Of a stretch of 64,000 nucleotides of DNA, positions 21,681 through 33,309 are shown one piece after another. The position numbers were made by a program, and so were the translations under genes. Every line of letters begins with the position of its first letter. Within the stretch, counting starts at the first letter, position 1. This DNA comes from Guyanagaster necrorhizus. Lineage: Eukaryota; Basidiomycota; Agaricomycetes; Agaricales; Physalacriaceae. The DNA lies in assembly GCF_019112545.1 (NCBI RefSeq), contig NW_025064935.1, positions 5,714-69,713 of the forward strand, given 5' to 3'. Under the pieces are notes generated by a model, which was not told where the DNA came from, searched no databases, and was given only the letters and a program-made list of their open reading frames with translations.

Positions 21681-23613
21681 ATGGACGAAATCATTCCTGG
21701 CCTATGGGTAGGAGACCTCCCAAGCGCCCTCAATGTCGAGCTGTTGAAGCAAAACCACATCTTCAGCATTCTCTCTGCGATGCGTGGCCGAATAACTATA
21801 CACGAGGTGCGTGTGGATGCTGTAAAGCCTTGACGCTCGTTTCTCACTCAAGGTTAGACTTTTGTTCGCCATCAAATCTTACTTGACGATACGGAAGAAG
21901 CAGACATCATGATTCATTTTCTCCCTTCGATAACCTTCATCCAGGCTGAACTGGACAAGGGCCGGAGCGTGTTGGTGCATTGCCAGGCTGGAATGAGTGA
22001 GTGCTGGTACTCTAACCATGGTGGATCGTACGCAGGATTTTTTCTCTAGGCCGCAGCGTCACGCTTGTGGCAGCATATCTCATGTATACTCGACATCTAT
22101 CGCCCGAGGCGGCGTTGGAGCTCATCAGGAAGTCGCGACCGAATATTGAGTATGTTTGCTTGTCTTCTATGATGCCGTTGTATGCTCACTGCCAATAGTC
22201 CCAACCCTGGATTCCTGGTGCAGCTGGAGCTATTTCACAAGGCCTCATTCAGGATATCACGCAAAGACAAGGCGACTCGAATGTTCTATATGGAACGAGC
22301 AACAGAGGAGGTCATGAGTAAGAACAATCCATATTCTTCCGCCCTCGCCCTAACTGTTATTTCCCAGACGGCGACGGAACTCTACCACCTACCGACATGT
22401 TTGCCAAATTCCCTCGCACACCATCTGACTCGACGCCCACTACGCCGGGAGGTCCGCGACGGCGTATACGCTGCAAAATGTGCAGGTAAGATTCTCGTAT
22501 GTACAGTTGTCAGCATCCCTATCCATCCATTGAATCAGGCAGGAGCTGGCAGCAAGAGAGCATATGCTAGATCACGGTCAACTTGGCCCAGCAACTCCAG
22601 CATCTCAGACTCCAGCTGGGTCACGACGATCATCAACCAACCAATCACTTTCTCGGCATTCGTCCATTGGTCAATCACGACCAAGGCTTGGTTCGAACAG
22701 TGATATCCACCCTAGGCGACCGCCGCAATTATCTTTCGGTGGACTTGGCGACTCACTCTCAATGTCAGCGCTAGAGACCGATGACCCCATTGAGGATGAT
22801 GGTGGGAACACCGCGAAACCTTGCCCTACTTTTCCACAGCCCCGGGTTTCTGGAGGAGGAGAAATTCGAAAACGGCCATTTACCAATCTGCCAAGGAGCC
22901 TAATGGACTCGCTCTCCATATCTGCGCTTGAAACCGAAGACGATGACGAGATAGATCTGTCCACTGTAGCAAAGACAGACCTTACACCTGCAAATAATGC
23001 GGGAGTCCCGTCGATAGATGCTGCAACCATGCTGGGACGCTGTCTTTCTGATGCGGTCATCGCATTGTCACCTTCTGACACGGAACCGGGGCAACCGCCT
23101 TCTGCGCCTCAAAATGGGACCTCCGGAGCCGAAACGACGCAATTCTCGAGTCCCGGTGACCTGGCAGCACAGCTACATGCTAATCCTAAGTTGGCTGCGT
23201 TACGCACCCCCATCGCAATGGGAATGACCCCGATTCAGACAAATACTACTAGATCAAATACCAGCACAAGCAGTCCGCCTATTCTAATGAATCCCAAATG
23301 CTCTGGCTACTTCGTGGAACCTGTAAGCTGTCGGTAAGAGCATGCTGGCATTCCCCTTCTGATGCATATCCGGACAGATGAAATGGATGGAGCCGTTCTT
23401 GAAGAGTGGCGAAATGGCTGGAAAGATTATCTGCCCTAACAAGAAGTGTGGTGCAAAACTTGGTAACTTCGACTGGGCTGGGGTTTGCTGTGGGTGTAAA
23501 ACATGGGTAACTCCTGTAAGCAACATATCTTTCAATGCTGCACGCGAGCAATGACTTATGCCTGTCAGGGATTCTGTATCAATCGCTCCAAAGTTGATGA
23601 GATAGTCCACTGA
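21681..23613 (+). CDS. YVH1: Dual-specificity phosphatase YVH1/DUSP12
   Basis: The start is MDEIIPGLWVGDLPSALN at 21681. The catalytic loop HCQAGMSRS is split by an intron after AGM and has the nucleophilic Cys and the Arg in place, with an upstream DDTEEADI general-acid region. A long Ser/Thr/Pro-rich linker (about 22560-23290) includes twice the motif DSLS(M/I)SALETDD-like. The C-terminal zinc-binding domain is complete: CSGYFVEP joined to MKWMEPFL, then CPNKKCGAKLGNFDWAGVCC and GFCINRSKVDEIV. YVH1 works in late maturation of the 60S ribosomal subunit, through the zinc domain, and as a protein phosphatase. The stop is a TGA at 23611-23613. About six introns. Confidence 0.92.
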
Positions 23614-23800
23614 TTCGAGCACTGTAGTGGTTGTACTATCCAACACATTCCAAATCTCACATAGACCAATTACCGGTTCTTCGGCACGTCGGGTCACAGG
23701 AAGATGCTCGAATTATTGAGAAGGCAAGAATTTTAAAAACTTGATTCATTGATGGCAAGTATAATCAACGATGCCATCATGACGACTCCCCTACTCATCT

Positions 23801-26800
23801 TTACTCATCGTCTTCTTCGACGTCCCCGAATTCGAACATACCAAGGCGCTCGCGCTTGGCTTCCTGAACAGATGACTGAAAGTTTTTGAGGAGCTGTGGA
23901 TATGAATGCAAGTATCGGCATTTGCGATCTATAATCGCTAGTCCATCACGCAGGAGATCCGCATTGATGCATGATAAGGAGTCTTGGGCAGAAGCAGGAT
24001 CCAAGGGATCTATGAGTCGGAGATGAAGGAGCGCGCCTTCTTGCTGATCGATGTTGGCAATCAACTTGCGACCCTCACATAGGCCACGGAAACGCTCGAT
24101 TGCCTCTGTGTGATAGTCACTATTGGGGTCGACAAGTTTCACAAAACTAGTAGATAACAAGGGTAAACGATGAATCAATCAAAGGGGGAGCGAAGACACG
24201 TACCTGAGTCGCGCCTCGTGCGCTTGACCTGGCAAGTTTCGGAACCGAGCATCGAGGGGTCTAATGTTGGTAAAGGATACGGTATCCTGATTTCCGTAGT
24301 CAATGAAGGTCACCTCTGCTTCCTTTTTTATTGGCGAGGCTCGGCGGATTTTTGCGCGGTACCATGAACCATCCGAGAATTTGGCTGAGACCAGGTCGCC
24401 GCTTTTCGGGACGAAACCAGCCGGTACGACGGTGGCGGTCTGATGGTAGGCAGAAAAGTCTCGCATGAGTTCTCGCAACGACGCGATACCTGCCGGATTA
24501 TGCATCAGGACCAAAAGCACCAAGAACAAGGACGCCTCAAACCTTCGGAGCTGAGAATTTGTACAGAGAATCCAAATCCATTTTTTGTCCGAATGTCGCT
24601 AACAATGACATCTTGATACTGGGTCTTCAGAGCTCCCGACCCGTCGTCCTCAGCAACAGCCTCTGCTTCTTGCTGTGCATTTTCGTCGTAATCCTTCCAT
24701 AGCTACAGGAAAGGGTGTTCAGTACCTCAACGGAGTAGCATGGAACAGAGCTTACATTACGTTTCACAGCCTTTGCCTCAGCCTAGAAATGGGAGACATG
24801 AACAGAGAAGGAAACCATCACAGGGGCCCGACTAACCTCAGCGTCATATAAATTCCGTGCCCATGGTAAAGCCTCTGCAGAAAATGAATGGACATTAGCC
24901 AACCCTTCTCTTACGAGTGTGATCGCGGCGTTCTCCGTTTTGTTCAAATACAGGGAACCAATGAAACCACCGGATTTATCGATGGTATCCACCTCGATTT
25001 CAACGTCGCGCTGCATGTATCTCCGTGTCGCGAATGCAAAGGCTTCGGCGCCGGATGGTTCACTTTTTTCTGACGCATTCCGTGCAGTTCGGGGTGCGCG
25101 AATACCTGATTTATGGTTGGCTTGATCGGATATACGAAAAGCAGCGAGACGTACCACCAAGGACCAAAGTCAGGGTCTGATTGTCCTTGGGAAGGAAGAT
25201 CCTGTCATAGCGTTCAGAGGAAGACACCGTGGTAGATAAATATCATACTTGAAGCGTGACCCCGCCGCGACATAATCAACGACTGCAGGTATACGACCCA
25301 ATCTCTTGAAACCGTTGAGGAATTGATTGGCACGCAAATGGGTCTAAGAGAATGGTCACGATCGGTTGCCATTTGTTGAAAAGCTTCGGCTACCTCTGAT
25401 ATATTCAGCGGCTGCTTGGGAGGAGGGATGTCTTTCCCGGAATGGATACCTCGGGCCTCAGTAGATGCCCTGAAAAGGATTTGAGAGAAGCAGACATAAA
25501 CGAAAGAACGAAATCTGCATACGTCTGTTCAGCCGCCATTAGTTTGTCGTAATCCGATGATCGATCTTCGTCGTCTCTTTTATGGCGTACGACACTGGCG
25601 TAACCCCTCTCTACTAATTGTTCTGCTACGTTTCTGACAGAAAACCGGTCGACAACAACAAGTCACATTGAGGGAACGACATACACGTTTTGGTTGCCAT
25701 ATCGAATTGTGGCACATTCACGCTCGTCATACTCCCCCTCGCGGGGGCGAACAAAATCGATCGTGACGCGAACATGTTTGCCAATAAGTTTTTTGCGCAA
25801 AAACTCTTTGGCTTCCTGGGCATAGGAGGCTTGTTTGGGATCTGCAAGTCTAGAACAATGGAGTACATGAGCATGAGGCCTTTCTGAGCACCAGAAATTT
25901 ACTTTGGCCCTCTTGTCGAACTTAATTGGAGCTTCCGTTCTTTACCAGTATCCTTTTCAACGACGGATATTTGGTCCCCGTTCCAGACTCGGATTACGGT
26001 GGCCTCAAATACTCGGTTATTCCCGTCCGCAGCGCCGCCGTTAGTTTTCGACGTAGAAGGCGCTACGCCGGCGTACAGACATGCATGCATTTCTTTTGCA
26101 ACTTTCTCAGCTGCCCGTAGCCGTTCCATTCCGCCGCTACTTGACAACATGCCGGCATGCCAGTCGACGATGCGTGCCAGCCCCGCTGCAACTAGAAATT
26201 CGGCGACATTTCCGGCCGGATGTAGAACTGACGTAGACATAAGTTTTGCAACATGAATTTTGGCACATTTGAACGAACCTTTGCCAATAAAGATGCTGGC
26301 TGTTGCGGGTGCACTACCAATGGCACCAATTTGGAATGGTGTTGCAGTTGACGTCGGTAGAGACAATATTTGAACACGTACGGGACGTTGAAGAAGGCGA
26401 GACTCAGTGAAGAACTTTGCCTGCTCAGACATATATTCATCAATAAAAACCACAGGAGGGTACATGACAAAGTTGTGATATAACCCACTTCTTCTCCCCA
26501 TGGCTCCGAAGATTCTTCTGGTTTACTTGCAACACGAGGACTACGAACGCCCGCCAAGGCGATGTTGACGATCTGATGTTCTCCATCGGGCATGAGCAGA
26601 CGCGTTCGTAGAGTAGTACCGTCCCGAACTTGTTCCACGATGGCTAGAAAAAGTGAATAAGTTAGACAAGGTGGATTGGCCTAGAAAAATGGGTTTGTAC
26701 CGTCCAATGATTTTCCTTTCCATTCCGAAACAAAACTCTGAGAATCGGTAGGCATTGTGTGATGGACGACGCGGGCCTGTGGATACATCGGTGACTGATG

Positions 26801-27482
26801 ATCCGAAATATGCGTGCTGTACACACCTTGGGACCATGCGGATTCCATAAACCTTTGCCAGCTGACTTGGCTTCATTCTCAAGCTCGCGTTTGCGCGCGT
26901 CTTCGTCATTAGGTTCGCGTTTGATTTCTTTAACTTTGGCCCATCCGTTTCTGAGTAGTTCTGATGCGACGTCGACTCCGCCAATCTCAGCTGTGCCAAA
27001 GTCGCGTGGAATATCCTCATTGGGCGGCAAAGAATGTGTAGACGTGAATGAGATTTCCTTTCCTACGGCGAAAGCTCGTAGGAACTCGCGAGATTCGAAC
27101 GCCCAAGGCTAAGAGACGATGAATTAGCACGTTCACATGGAAACAAGAGTGACCCCACACCTCATCCTCCCTAGTAGAGGAGCCCATACGAGGAGCTCCT
27201 ACATCGGCGAGATGGAGAATTCTGTATGGCGTCACAAGACACGTCGGCGGGAGAATACAAAAGGAAACACACCTCTCTTTTGGAGGCTGTCCCTGAGGGC
27301 CGGGACGACCACGAAGCACAAGAGAATCACCAGAAATGACGGCTGATGCAGAGAAAACCAATGAAAATCAAAACGCCAGAATGAAACAGAATAGCTTCAC
27401 ATTTCACGATCTAAGGCGGGATAAAAACGCATGACACAAGATGAAGAAAGATCCGGATTGGACGTACAGCTTTCATGGACAT
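23801..27482 (-). CDS. Tudor staphylococcal nuclease (SND1/Tudor-SN)
   Basis: The coding start is best placed at 27482: MSMKA, intron, IVK, intron, then SVISGDSLVLRGRPGPQGQP. This fits the family better than an ATG at 27655. Four SNase-like repeats follow (GKEISFTST..LPPNED; GTTLRTRLLMPDGEHQIVNI; RVFEATVIRVWNGDQISVVE; FKIFLPKDNQTLTLVLGGIR), then a Tudor domain (SAKFSDGSWYRAKI, TFIDYGNQDTV) and a partial fifth SNase-like domain ending FEFGDVEEDDE. About fifteen introns are spread along the gene. Tudor-SN binds and cleaves RNA and works in splicing, stress granules and RNA decay. Length near 900 residues is normal. The stop is at 23801. Confidence 0.93.
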
Positions 27483-27735
27483 GGTAGGGAATCAAGAACG
27501 ACGGAAGTGTAGCGCGAAGAAAAACAAGAATTGAGTGCAGTGAATGGAGTAACAAATGAACAAATGATTTCCAATTTTTTGGATCTGGCAATGCTTGTCA
27601 TCGGGCCCTCATCCAAATAGTCAAATGACTGCATTTGGGACTTACACGTAGCCATCTATAATATTAATGCTACTAGTGCTACTGTCTGCGACATAAAAAA
27701 TCAATGACTCGTTAGCCGTGACATTTTTATTCATC

Positions 27736-29064
27736 ATGCCCAAGGTCCCACCGACGCCGCTGTACATTTATTCCCGCCAGCCAACGAAACAGATTTATCT
27801 CGCCTACCAATTGTTAACTACCGTTTTCTTTCGCTTACCCATCTGGTTTTTGCTTGCTGTGCCCAAGTTCGTCCGCTTCTCCGTACTGCTGGTTCTCTGT
27901 CTGATTTTTGTTAGATCCCTCCGCCCAAGGCCAACATGGCCATTGAAGCGCGTCCTATTTCTTCGACTTTTCCGCCATTTCATGTATATCACTTCGCAGT
28001 GCGTTTTCTGGGCTTACGCGTGCGAACGCTTGACATTGATTTGGCGTAGGACCGGTCCTATTTATACCACTCCAAATCACTTTGCCATCACCCCAGGTAG
28101 CGGAACAGAAGGCATATGGATTCCTCCAGCCGACAAATTCATGACCAAGAGTCTCAAGTCTATGGCAGAGGTCTCGAAGGTGTTGCCTACGCATATTCCT
28201 GGATACTGGGTCCACAGAAAGGGATCCAATATTCCATTCGGTTCTATTCCTGTTGCCGGTAAAAAAGTCATCTTGTCCTGCCATGGAGGAGGATACATCC
28301 GTTACTCCGGTCATCCCGACGATCCCACCGCCACTATTGCGAAAGGATTGCTGAAAAACTTTTCATCAGTACAGCGCCTTTTTTGTGTGGAGTACCGATT
28401 ATCGAAGACCTCAGCCGGAGCTTTTCCAGCAGCTCTGCTGGATGCGCTGGCTGCTTATGTATATCTTGTAAATGATATCGGCTTCTTACCCGCAAACATC
28501 ATTGTCGAGGGTGATTCCGCAGGAGGAAATTTGGCTTTGGCACTGACGAGATATCTTGTTGAGTCCCAGAACAATGCTGAGGGTGTACCAGTGCCTTCAC
28601 CGCCATCTGCGCTTGTTTTATTCTCGCCATGGGCAGATATGGGCCTGTCTCACTTCACATTCGGATCCATCGCTGCAAAAAATTCAGCGACAGATTATAT
28701 TAGTGGAATGGCAGAGGTGGACTATGCACGGAGAATGTTCTGTGGCCAAAATGGTAAAGACTCTGTATCAGTGAATCCATACATGTCACCGGCTTCCATC
28801 GATCCTCGAATGAAGATTGATTTCAAGGGATTCCCGAGGACGTTCATCGTCGCTGGGGGAGCAGAAGTGCTACTGGGTGTAATTCGGACGCTCAAGGAAA
28901 GGATGGCTAGGGATCTTGGGGATAATAAGGTAGGATACTACGAGGCTACCGAAGGTATACACGACTACGTTGCCTTTACAGAGTGGGAACCTGAGCGGAC
29001 GGAAACATACAAGGCTATTGCAGAGTGGCTGGCAAACCCAGTTCAAGCACGGTTCTCTAAGTAG
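27736..29064 (+). CDS. Alpha/beta hydrolase (HSL/esterase family), membrane-anchored, first of tandem pair
   Basis: The start is MPKVPPTPLYIYSRQPTK. A hydrophobic segment (LTTVFFRLPIWFLLAV) near residue 30 should anchor it in a membrane. The oxyanion motif is HGGGY, the nucleophile elbow GDSAGGN, and later GGAEVL and GIHDYV supply the likely acid and histidine. Two introns are inferred from comparison with the neighbour: about 27868-27915 (GTTCGT..GTTAG, 48 bases) and 27999-28049 (GTGCGT..CGTAG, 51 bases). Both are multiples of three without stops, so unspliced RNA is also open. The family hydrolyses esters of small or lipid substrates; the substrate here is unknown. A 50-base gap leads to the paralogue. 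Confidence 0.85.
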   Translation: MPKVPPTPLYIYSRQPTKQIYLAYQLLTTVFFRLPIWFLLAVPKFVRFSVLLVLCLIFVRSLRPRPTWPLKRVLFLRLFRHFMYITSQCVFWAYACERLTLIWRRTGPIYTTPNHFAITPGSGTEGIWIPPADKFMTKSLKSMAEVSKVLPTHIPGYWVHRKGSNIPFGSIPVAGKKVILSCHGGGYIRYSGHPDDPTATIAKGLLKNFSSVQRLFCVEYRLSKTSAGAFPAALLDALAAYVYLVNDIGFLPANIIVEGDSAGGNLALALTRYLVESQNNAEGVPVPSPPSALVLFSPWADMGLSHFTFGSIAAKNSATDYISGMAEVDYARRMFCGQNGKDSVSVNPYMSPASIDPRMKIDFKGFPRTFIVAGGAEVLLGVIRTLKERMARDLGDNKVGYYEATEGIHDYVAFTEWEPERTETYKAIAEWLANPVQARFSK

Positions 29065-29114
29065 AAATACCTTACGGCAATTTGCTAGTACCTTGTTCCT
29101 TTTGTACCACCACA

Positions 29115-30266
29115 ATGTCAGACAGCATATATGCGCGGCGTCCATGGAAGTTCTTCTATCTGCTATACCAATTAACTGTTACCCTCGCCGTTCGTCTGCC
29201 TATATGGATTTTTCTTTCTATGATACGACGCCCACGACAGTCATGGAGCGTCTCGCGGACCGTGCTTGTGCAGCTCCTTCGACAATTCGTCTATATCACT
29301 GAAAAAATAGGTCCTATCTTGCCGTGGGAGGAACCCAGCCATAGAGAGCTCGTGCCCAACTCAGGTGGCGTATGGGTTGAGCCATTACCGTCGTCGGAAA
29401 TATCTGATGAACTGCTGATGCTTGCCTCCGCGTCGGGGGCAATACCGGTTCGCATACCGGGGTATTGGATACCGGCGAGCTCATCATTGTCGCCGGCGAA
29501 GAAAGGAGAGAAGGTGCTGTATTCGTTGCATGGTGGAGGGTACTATGAAGGTAGTGCGCACCCATCGAGCCCCATGGCTGCCATTCCGACCAGCATACTC
29601 AAAAGCTGCTCATCCATCACATGTACATTCGCCATCGAATATCGTCTTTCAACGCAGCACGAAAATGCATTCCCCACCGCACTGTTCGATGCGCTATCGG
29701 GATATCATTACCTGATCAACGTCCTCCATATATCTCCCAGCGACATTATTGTCGAGGGAGACTCAGCTGGGGGGAATCTCGCTCTTGCTCTCACACGCTA
29801 TCTTGTCTCAAACAAGACGAATCTCCCCGTGCCATCTTCATTGCTCCTTCTCTCTCCTTGGTGCGATATTGGTTTATCCCATGACGTGCCGTCGTCGTCG
29901 AGCACTCTGAAGCTGCATGCAGACTATGATCCCGAACCCCATGGCATTGATGACGTTAAACGAGCCTTCTTGGGGCGCAATGGGTGGGGGGCAGCAGAGA
30001 TTAATCCATACATATCGCCTGCGTCCCGTAATCCGGCACTCAGCATTCACTTCAAGGGATTCCCGCCGTCATTTATTGTCGCTGGAGGCGCTGAGAATCT
30101 TGCTCCTCAGATACGTCTGCTAAGAGACAGGATGCAAAGGGATTTGGGCTCGAAACTTAGGTATTTTGAAGCCGAGGGAGGGTCTCACGATTATATTCTA
30201 TTTTCTTGGCAGGAGCCCGAGAGAAGTAACGCGCTTCAAGAGATAGCAGACTGGATTTCTGCATAA
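29115..30266 (+). CDS. Alpha/beta hydrolase (HSL/esterase family), second of tandem pair
   Basis: A single exon of 383 codons from MSDSIYARRPWKFFYLLYQL to a TAA. It is a clear paralogue of the upstream gene: shared YLLYQLT/LPIW anchor, RIPGYW, LHGGGYY, EYRLS, VEGDSAGGNLALALTRYLV, LLSPWCDIGLSH, INPYISPASRNP, FKGFPPSFIVAGGAE and GSHDY. Ser of GDSAGG and His of GSHDY are in place. It has none of the two introns inferred in its neighbour. The start codon comes only 50 bases after the neighbour's stop. Its 3' end is 24 bases from the stop of the convergent flavin-reductase-like gene. Confidence 0.9.
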   Translation: MSDSIYARRPWKFFYLLYQLTVTLAVRLPIWIFLSMIRRPRQSWSVSRTVLVQLLRQFVYITEKIGPILPWEEPSHRELVPNSGGVWVEPLPSSEISDELLMLASASGAIPVRIPGYWIPASSSLSPAKKGEKVLYSLHGGGYYEGSAHPSSPMAAIPTSILKSCSSITCTFAIEYRLSTQHENAFPTALFDALSGYHYLINVLHISPSDIIVEGDSAGGNLALALTRYLVSNKTNLPVPSSLLLLSPWCDIGLSHDVPSSSSTLKLHADYDPEPHGIDDVKRAFLGRNGWGAAEINPYISPASRNPALSIHFKGFPPSFIVAGGAENLAPQIRLLRDRMQRDLGSKLRYFEAEGGSHDYILFSWQEPERSNALQEIADWISA

Positions 30267-30290
30267 GTTTCATGGAACTGTATCCTCTCG

Positions 30291-31344
30291 TTAGCAATTA
30301 CTATCCTTCTTCTTTCCCAGCAGCTCAAAGTACACCGCGTGAAGGTCCTTCCACTTTGGGCGAGCAACATCAAACCCCTCCACGAGTTTGCTATACGTAT
30401 CACCTCCCATACGAGCGACCACTTGCAATTTGTCTGGGTCGACGCTAGCACCATCACTGTCCAGAACCGATTCCAGGGCATGGGCATGTCGTATCGATCC
30501 CAGCACGACAGTCACCGTCGCCTCCGTGGCCCCGGCAGGTGTGATGTCTTGATAGGAATGAAGCTAAAGAATAGAACACATCAGTATCTAAACCCGGTAT
30601 ACGGTTCAAGAAATTCAATCGCACCTCGCATTCCATTGAAAATGGGCTCTCTTTCACTCGTGCCGGCTTGACCTGCGTCTGTGGGTAGCTGATAAACTTT
30701 GAAGGTGGACCAACCAAAAACAAAGCCCACACTCGGCTGCATAGTCAAGCCACTGAGAACCCACTCATCAGGTTCAGAAGATTCTACAGAAGTGATGTTG
30801 GCTGCCTCGACGAAAGACTGGCTGATCATGTTGACAGTGAATTCTTTCGTAGCCAGGATATTCTCCCGTGTGTCTTTCTTTCGCTTTGACGACAAACTAA
30901 ATGAGATGCTGAGCATCGGGGGATTGGAGGATATCTTGTACGTAAAGAGTAAACAGTCAAGTCGAACACTTTTGGATGAATATACGAACCATGGAAAAGT
31001 AGCTAAATGGTGCCAGATTAGGTACGCCATCCTGTGATAAGGACGATGTGAGAGCGATTGGACGAGGTACAATAGCGGAGGTTAGGAGTTTGTATACGTC
31101 CCTGCAAACAGTATGTATGATGTGGCACCGAGTAGTACGATGGCATTGACCTTGTTGGCGTCTCCTCTAGGTTCCACGACTTGCGTAGCCCATCAGTAAC
31201 TTTTCTCCATGACGACTGCACCTCCAAGAGCCCTTGACCCGCTTTCCATGTTGGTGAAGGCGACGCGGAGCGGGTAAATGTTGTTCTGGTGTTCGCTGGC
31301 ACTAGTAACGTTCGACCCACACGCTTTCCTCCGAGTCGCAACAT
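30291..31344 (-). CDS. Flavin reductase-like FMN-binding split-barrel protein
   Basis: Spliced exons give KLLTSAIVPRPIALTSSLSQ, then GVPNLAPFSYFSM, SNPPMLSISFSL, TRENILATKEFTVNMIS, ARVKESPFSMECE, then DITPAGATEATVTVVLGSIR and a C-terminal VVARMGGDTYSKLVEGFDV. This is the fungal flavin-reductase-like family that binds FMN. Introns end GTCAAT..GCAG, GTTCGT..CAAG, GTGGGC..GCAG and GTGCGA..TTAG. The start MLRLGGKRVGR at 31344 gives a basic leader that could send it to mitochondria, but the N-terminus is uncertain; a frame further upstream does not connect cleanly. The reaction and electron donor are unknown. Confidence 0.82.
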
Positions 31345-31541
31345 GAAAGACCAAATGCAGGTTGCGGGATCTCTGCGTGGGATTCATTGGATATCCTCTT
31401 GCTGCAGTGACTAATCTCTGGCCGATCTCGGACATTTTGTCAGTGAGCATTCTCCACGTCAGGCTTCTAAGCCTACTACCGCCATGCCAGGGGAGGTTAT
31501 AAAACTAGACGCAATGGGAATCGTATTCTCGCTTCTTACTC

Positions 31542-33098
31542 ATGGCTCCAAGCTCTTTGCAAGGCTTCTATGGCTACACTGACACTCTGTCCGGTGTCTT
31601 CTACGGTCCAGGGTCTGTGTCTACCGCACTGCCGACTCTTCTTTCGACGCTCGGAGTGCGGAAAGCACTGGTAGTGACCACGAAGAGTCTTGTTAACAAG
31701 GTGAGTTTCTGTACCCAGCCTTGCTGATTATCTTTGACGCACTGTCCTCAGACGGATGTGGTTAGAAAAATTGAGACAATCCTCAAGGACAATGAGGCCT
31801 ACGGTACTACCTTCTACGAGATTGGAGAGCATGCTCCAGTCGCAGGCATACGGCGCGGTGTCAAGGTTTTTCATGACTACGAGTGCGATGTTATTGTCTC
31901 TGTCGGAGGGGGGTCCCCAATCGACGCAGCAAAGGCTATCCTCCACTACAACCAGGAAGAAACTGGTGGTCCTTCATGCCTTCAGATAGCCATTCCAACA
32001 ACTTTGAGTGCCGCAGAATACACAGTAAGTACCATCTAATCCGTACAGACAATCTTGCCGACATCATTTAGATTGGTGCGGGCTTTACAGATGATCAGGG
32101 TCATAAAGTTGGGGTAACATCCCCGAAGCTTGCACCCGCGGGAGTCATACTGGATGCAGAACTGACTTTGTCGACGCCAGAGCGTTTATGGTACATTCCG
32201 CAATTGTGGCCTTGAGCTTGAATTTTAAAACTTTACTTATCTAAATAATTATCTTCAACATAGGCTGTCGACAGGTATTCGTGCGCTTGACCACGCCGTT
32301 GGTAAGTGACGCTGGAAGGATGTTACGTAACAAATGTGCTCAACTATATTCTCAGAGAATTTGTATAGAAACGAAACACCTCATCCCCTTAAGGTGCTAT
32401 GCTACGCTGCAATTGCGGACCTTTTCACAAATCTCCCGGCATCGAAAGCTAACCCGCAAGATGTTGTCGTTCGCCAAAAGCTGCAAATTGCATCCTGGAT
32501 GAGTCTATGGCCATTGAAGCTGGAACGGTACAGGTTAGTTTGGAACCGGTCATGTGTCGGAAAAACCTGATTCCTGGTCCAGTCCATTGGGGTTGTCGCA
32601 TGCTCTAGGCCACCGGTTGGGAGCGACGTACGGAATCCCGCATGGTATTACATCGGTGAGTGCGGCTGATTCAATTACTATGGTTTAGCCGTGGGCGACG
32701 CGGAATTGATGAAAAAAGTGCATCACACTGGCACCAGTGGTGGCGCTCAAGGCGGAAATAGAATCGAAAGAAAACAAAGAGGCACTTTCCGAGGCGTTGC
32801 TCTATCTGCATCGTCTTACGACAGGCGATCTGGATCAGGATGTGTTGCTGCTTTCACAACTCATACAAGAGTGAGTGCAATTGAGTATAATTTAGTTTTT
32901 TTTTTTTTTTTATTACAAATATTTCATGCACACAGGTTGGTGACCTCACTTGGACTGAAGTCAAGCCTGGAAGAATACAAAGTGCCGAAAGAGGACGTAG
33001 AAAAGATTGCAGAACTGGCACTCGGTGGCAAAGAGCAGGCAGTGCATGGCAAGGTAGTCGCTGTATTACAGGGTCTGTATCCGAGCGGGGAATTGTAA
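31542..33098 (+). CDS. Iron-containing alcohol dehydrogenase / maleylacetate reductase-like
   Basis: The start is MAPSSLQGFYGYTDTLSGVF. Exons join to the family III alcohol dehydrogenase fold: VVTTKSLVNK, then VIVSVGGGSPIDAAKAI (nucleotide binding), IAIPTTLSAAEYT, GVILDAELTLSTPERLW, LSTGIRALDHAVE, and the metal-binding stretch LSHALGHRLGATYGIPHGIT with its histidines. The all-helical end reads VPKEDVEKIAELALGG. The exon after GITS probably opens at CITLAPVVALKAE, using an acceptor after an A-rich run. About six introns are present; one holds a T tract of 18 near 32900. The closest named function is maleylacetate reductase, in ring-cleavage products of aromatic compounds, but substrate is not proven. 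Confidence 0.85.
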
Positions 33099-33309
33099 AT
33101 TCGATTACAATGGATTGCAGTGGGTTACAAATATCGATGAGCCTATAGCACGACATGTTTTTGTAAGAAATTGGAGAAGCGGACGACAAGCGTGATCTAC
33201 GATATTTACGACTGCGATACTCCACGTCGTTCAGCCATTCCAGCAACAGGGTCAACGAACTGGCAGTGGGGACCGCATCAAGCTAACTGTCCAGGTATAC
33301 GGTAAAGTG

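Noticed and set aside
21419..21886. Plus-strand frame upstream of and over the YVH1 start
   Set aside because: It is out of frame with the clear phosphatase start at 21681 and reads through that gene's first intron.
27070..27110. tRNA-like T-loop sequence (GTTCGAATC on the minus strand)
   Set aside because: It encodes the residues WAFESREF of Tudor-SN, and no tRNA cloverleaf can be drawn around it.
27473..27655. ATG at 27655 as start of Tudor-SN
   Set aside because: It would need a first intron of about 300 bases. The start at 27482 with two normal introns gives the family N-terminus.
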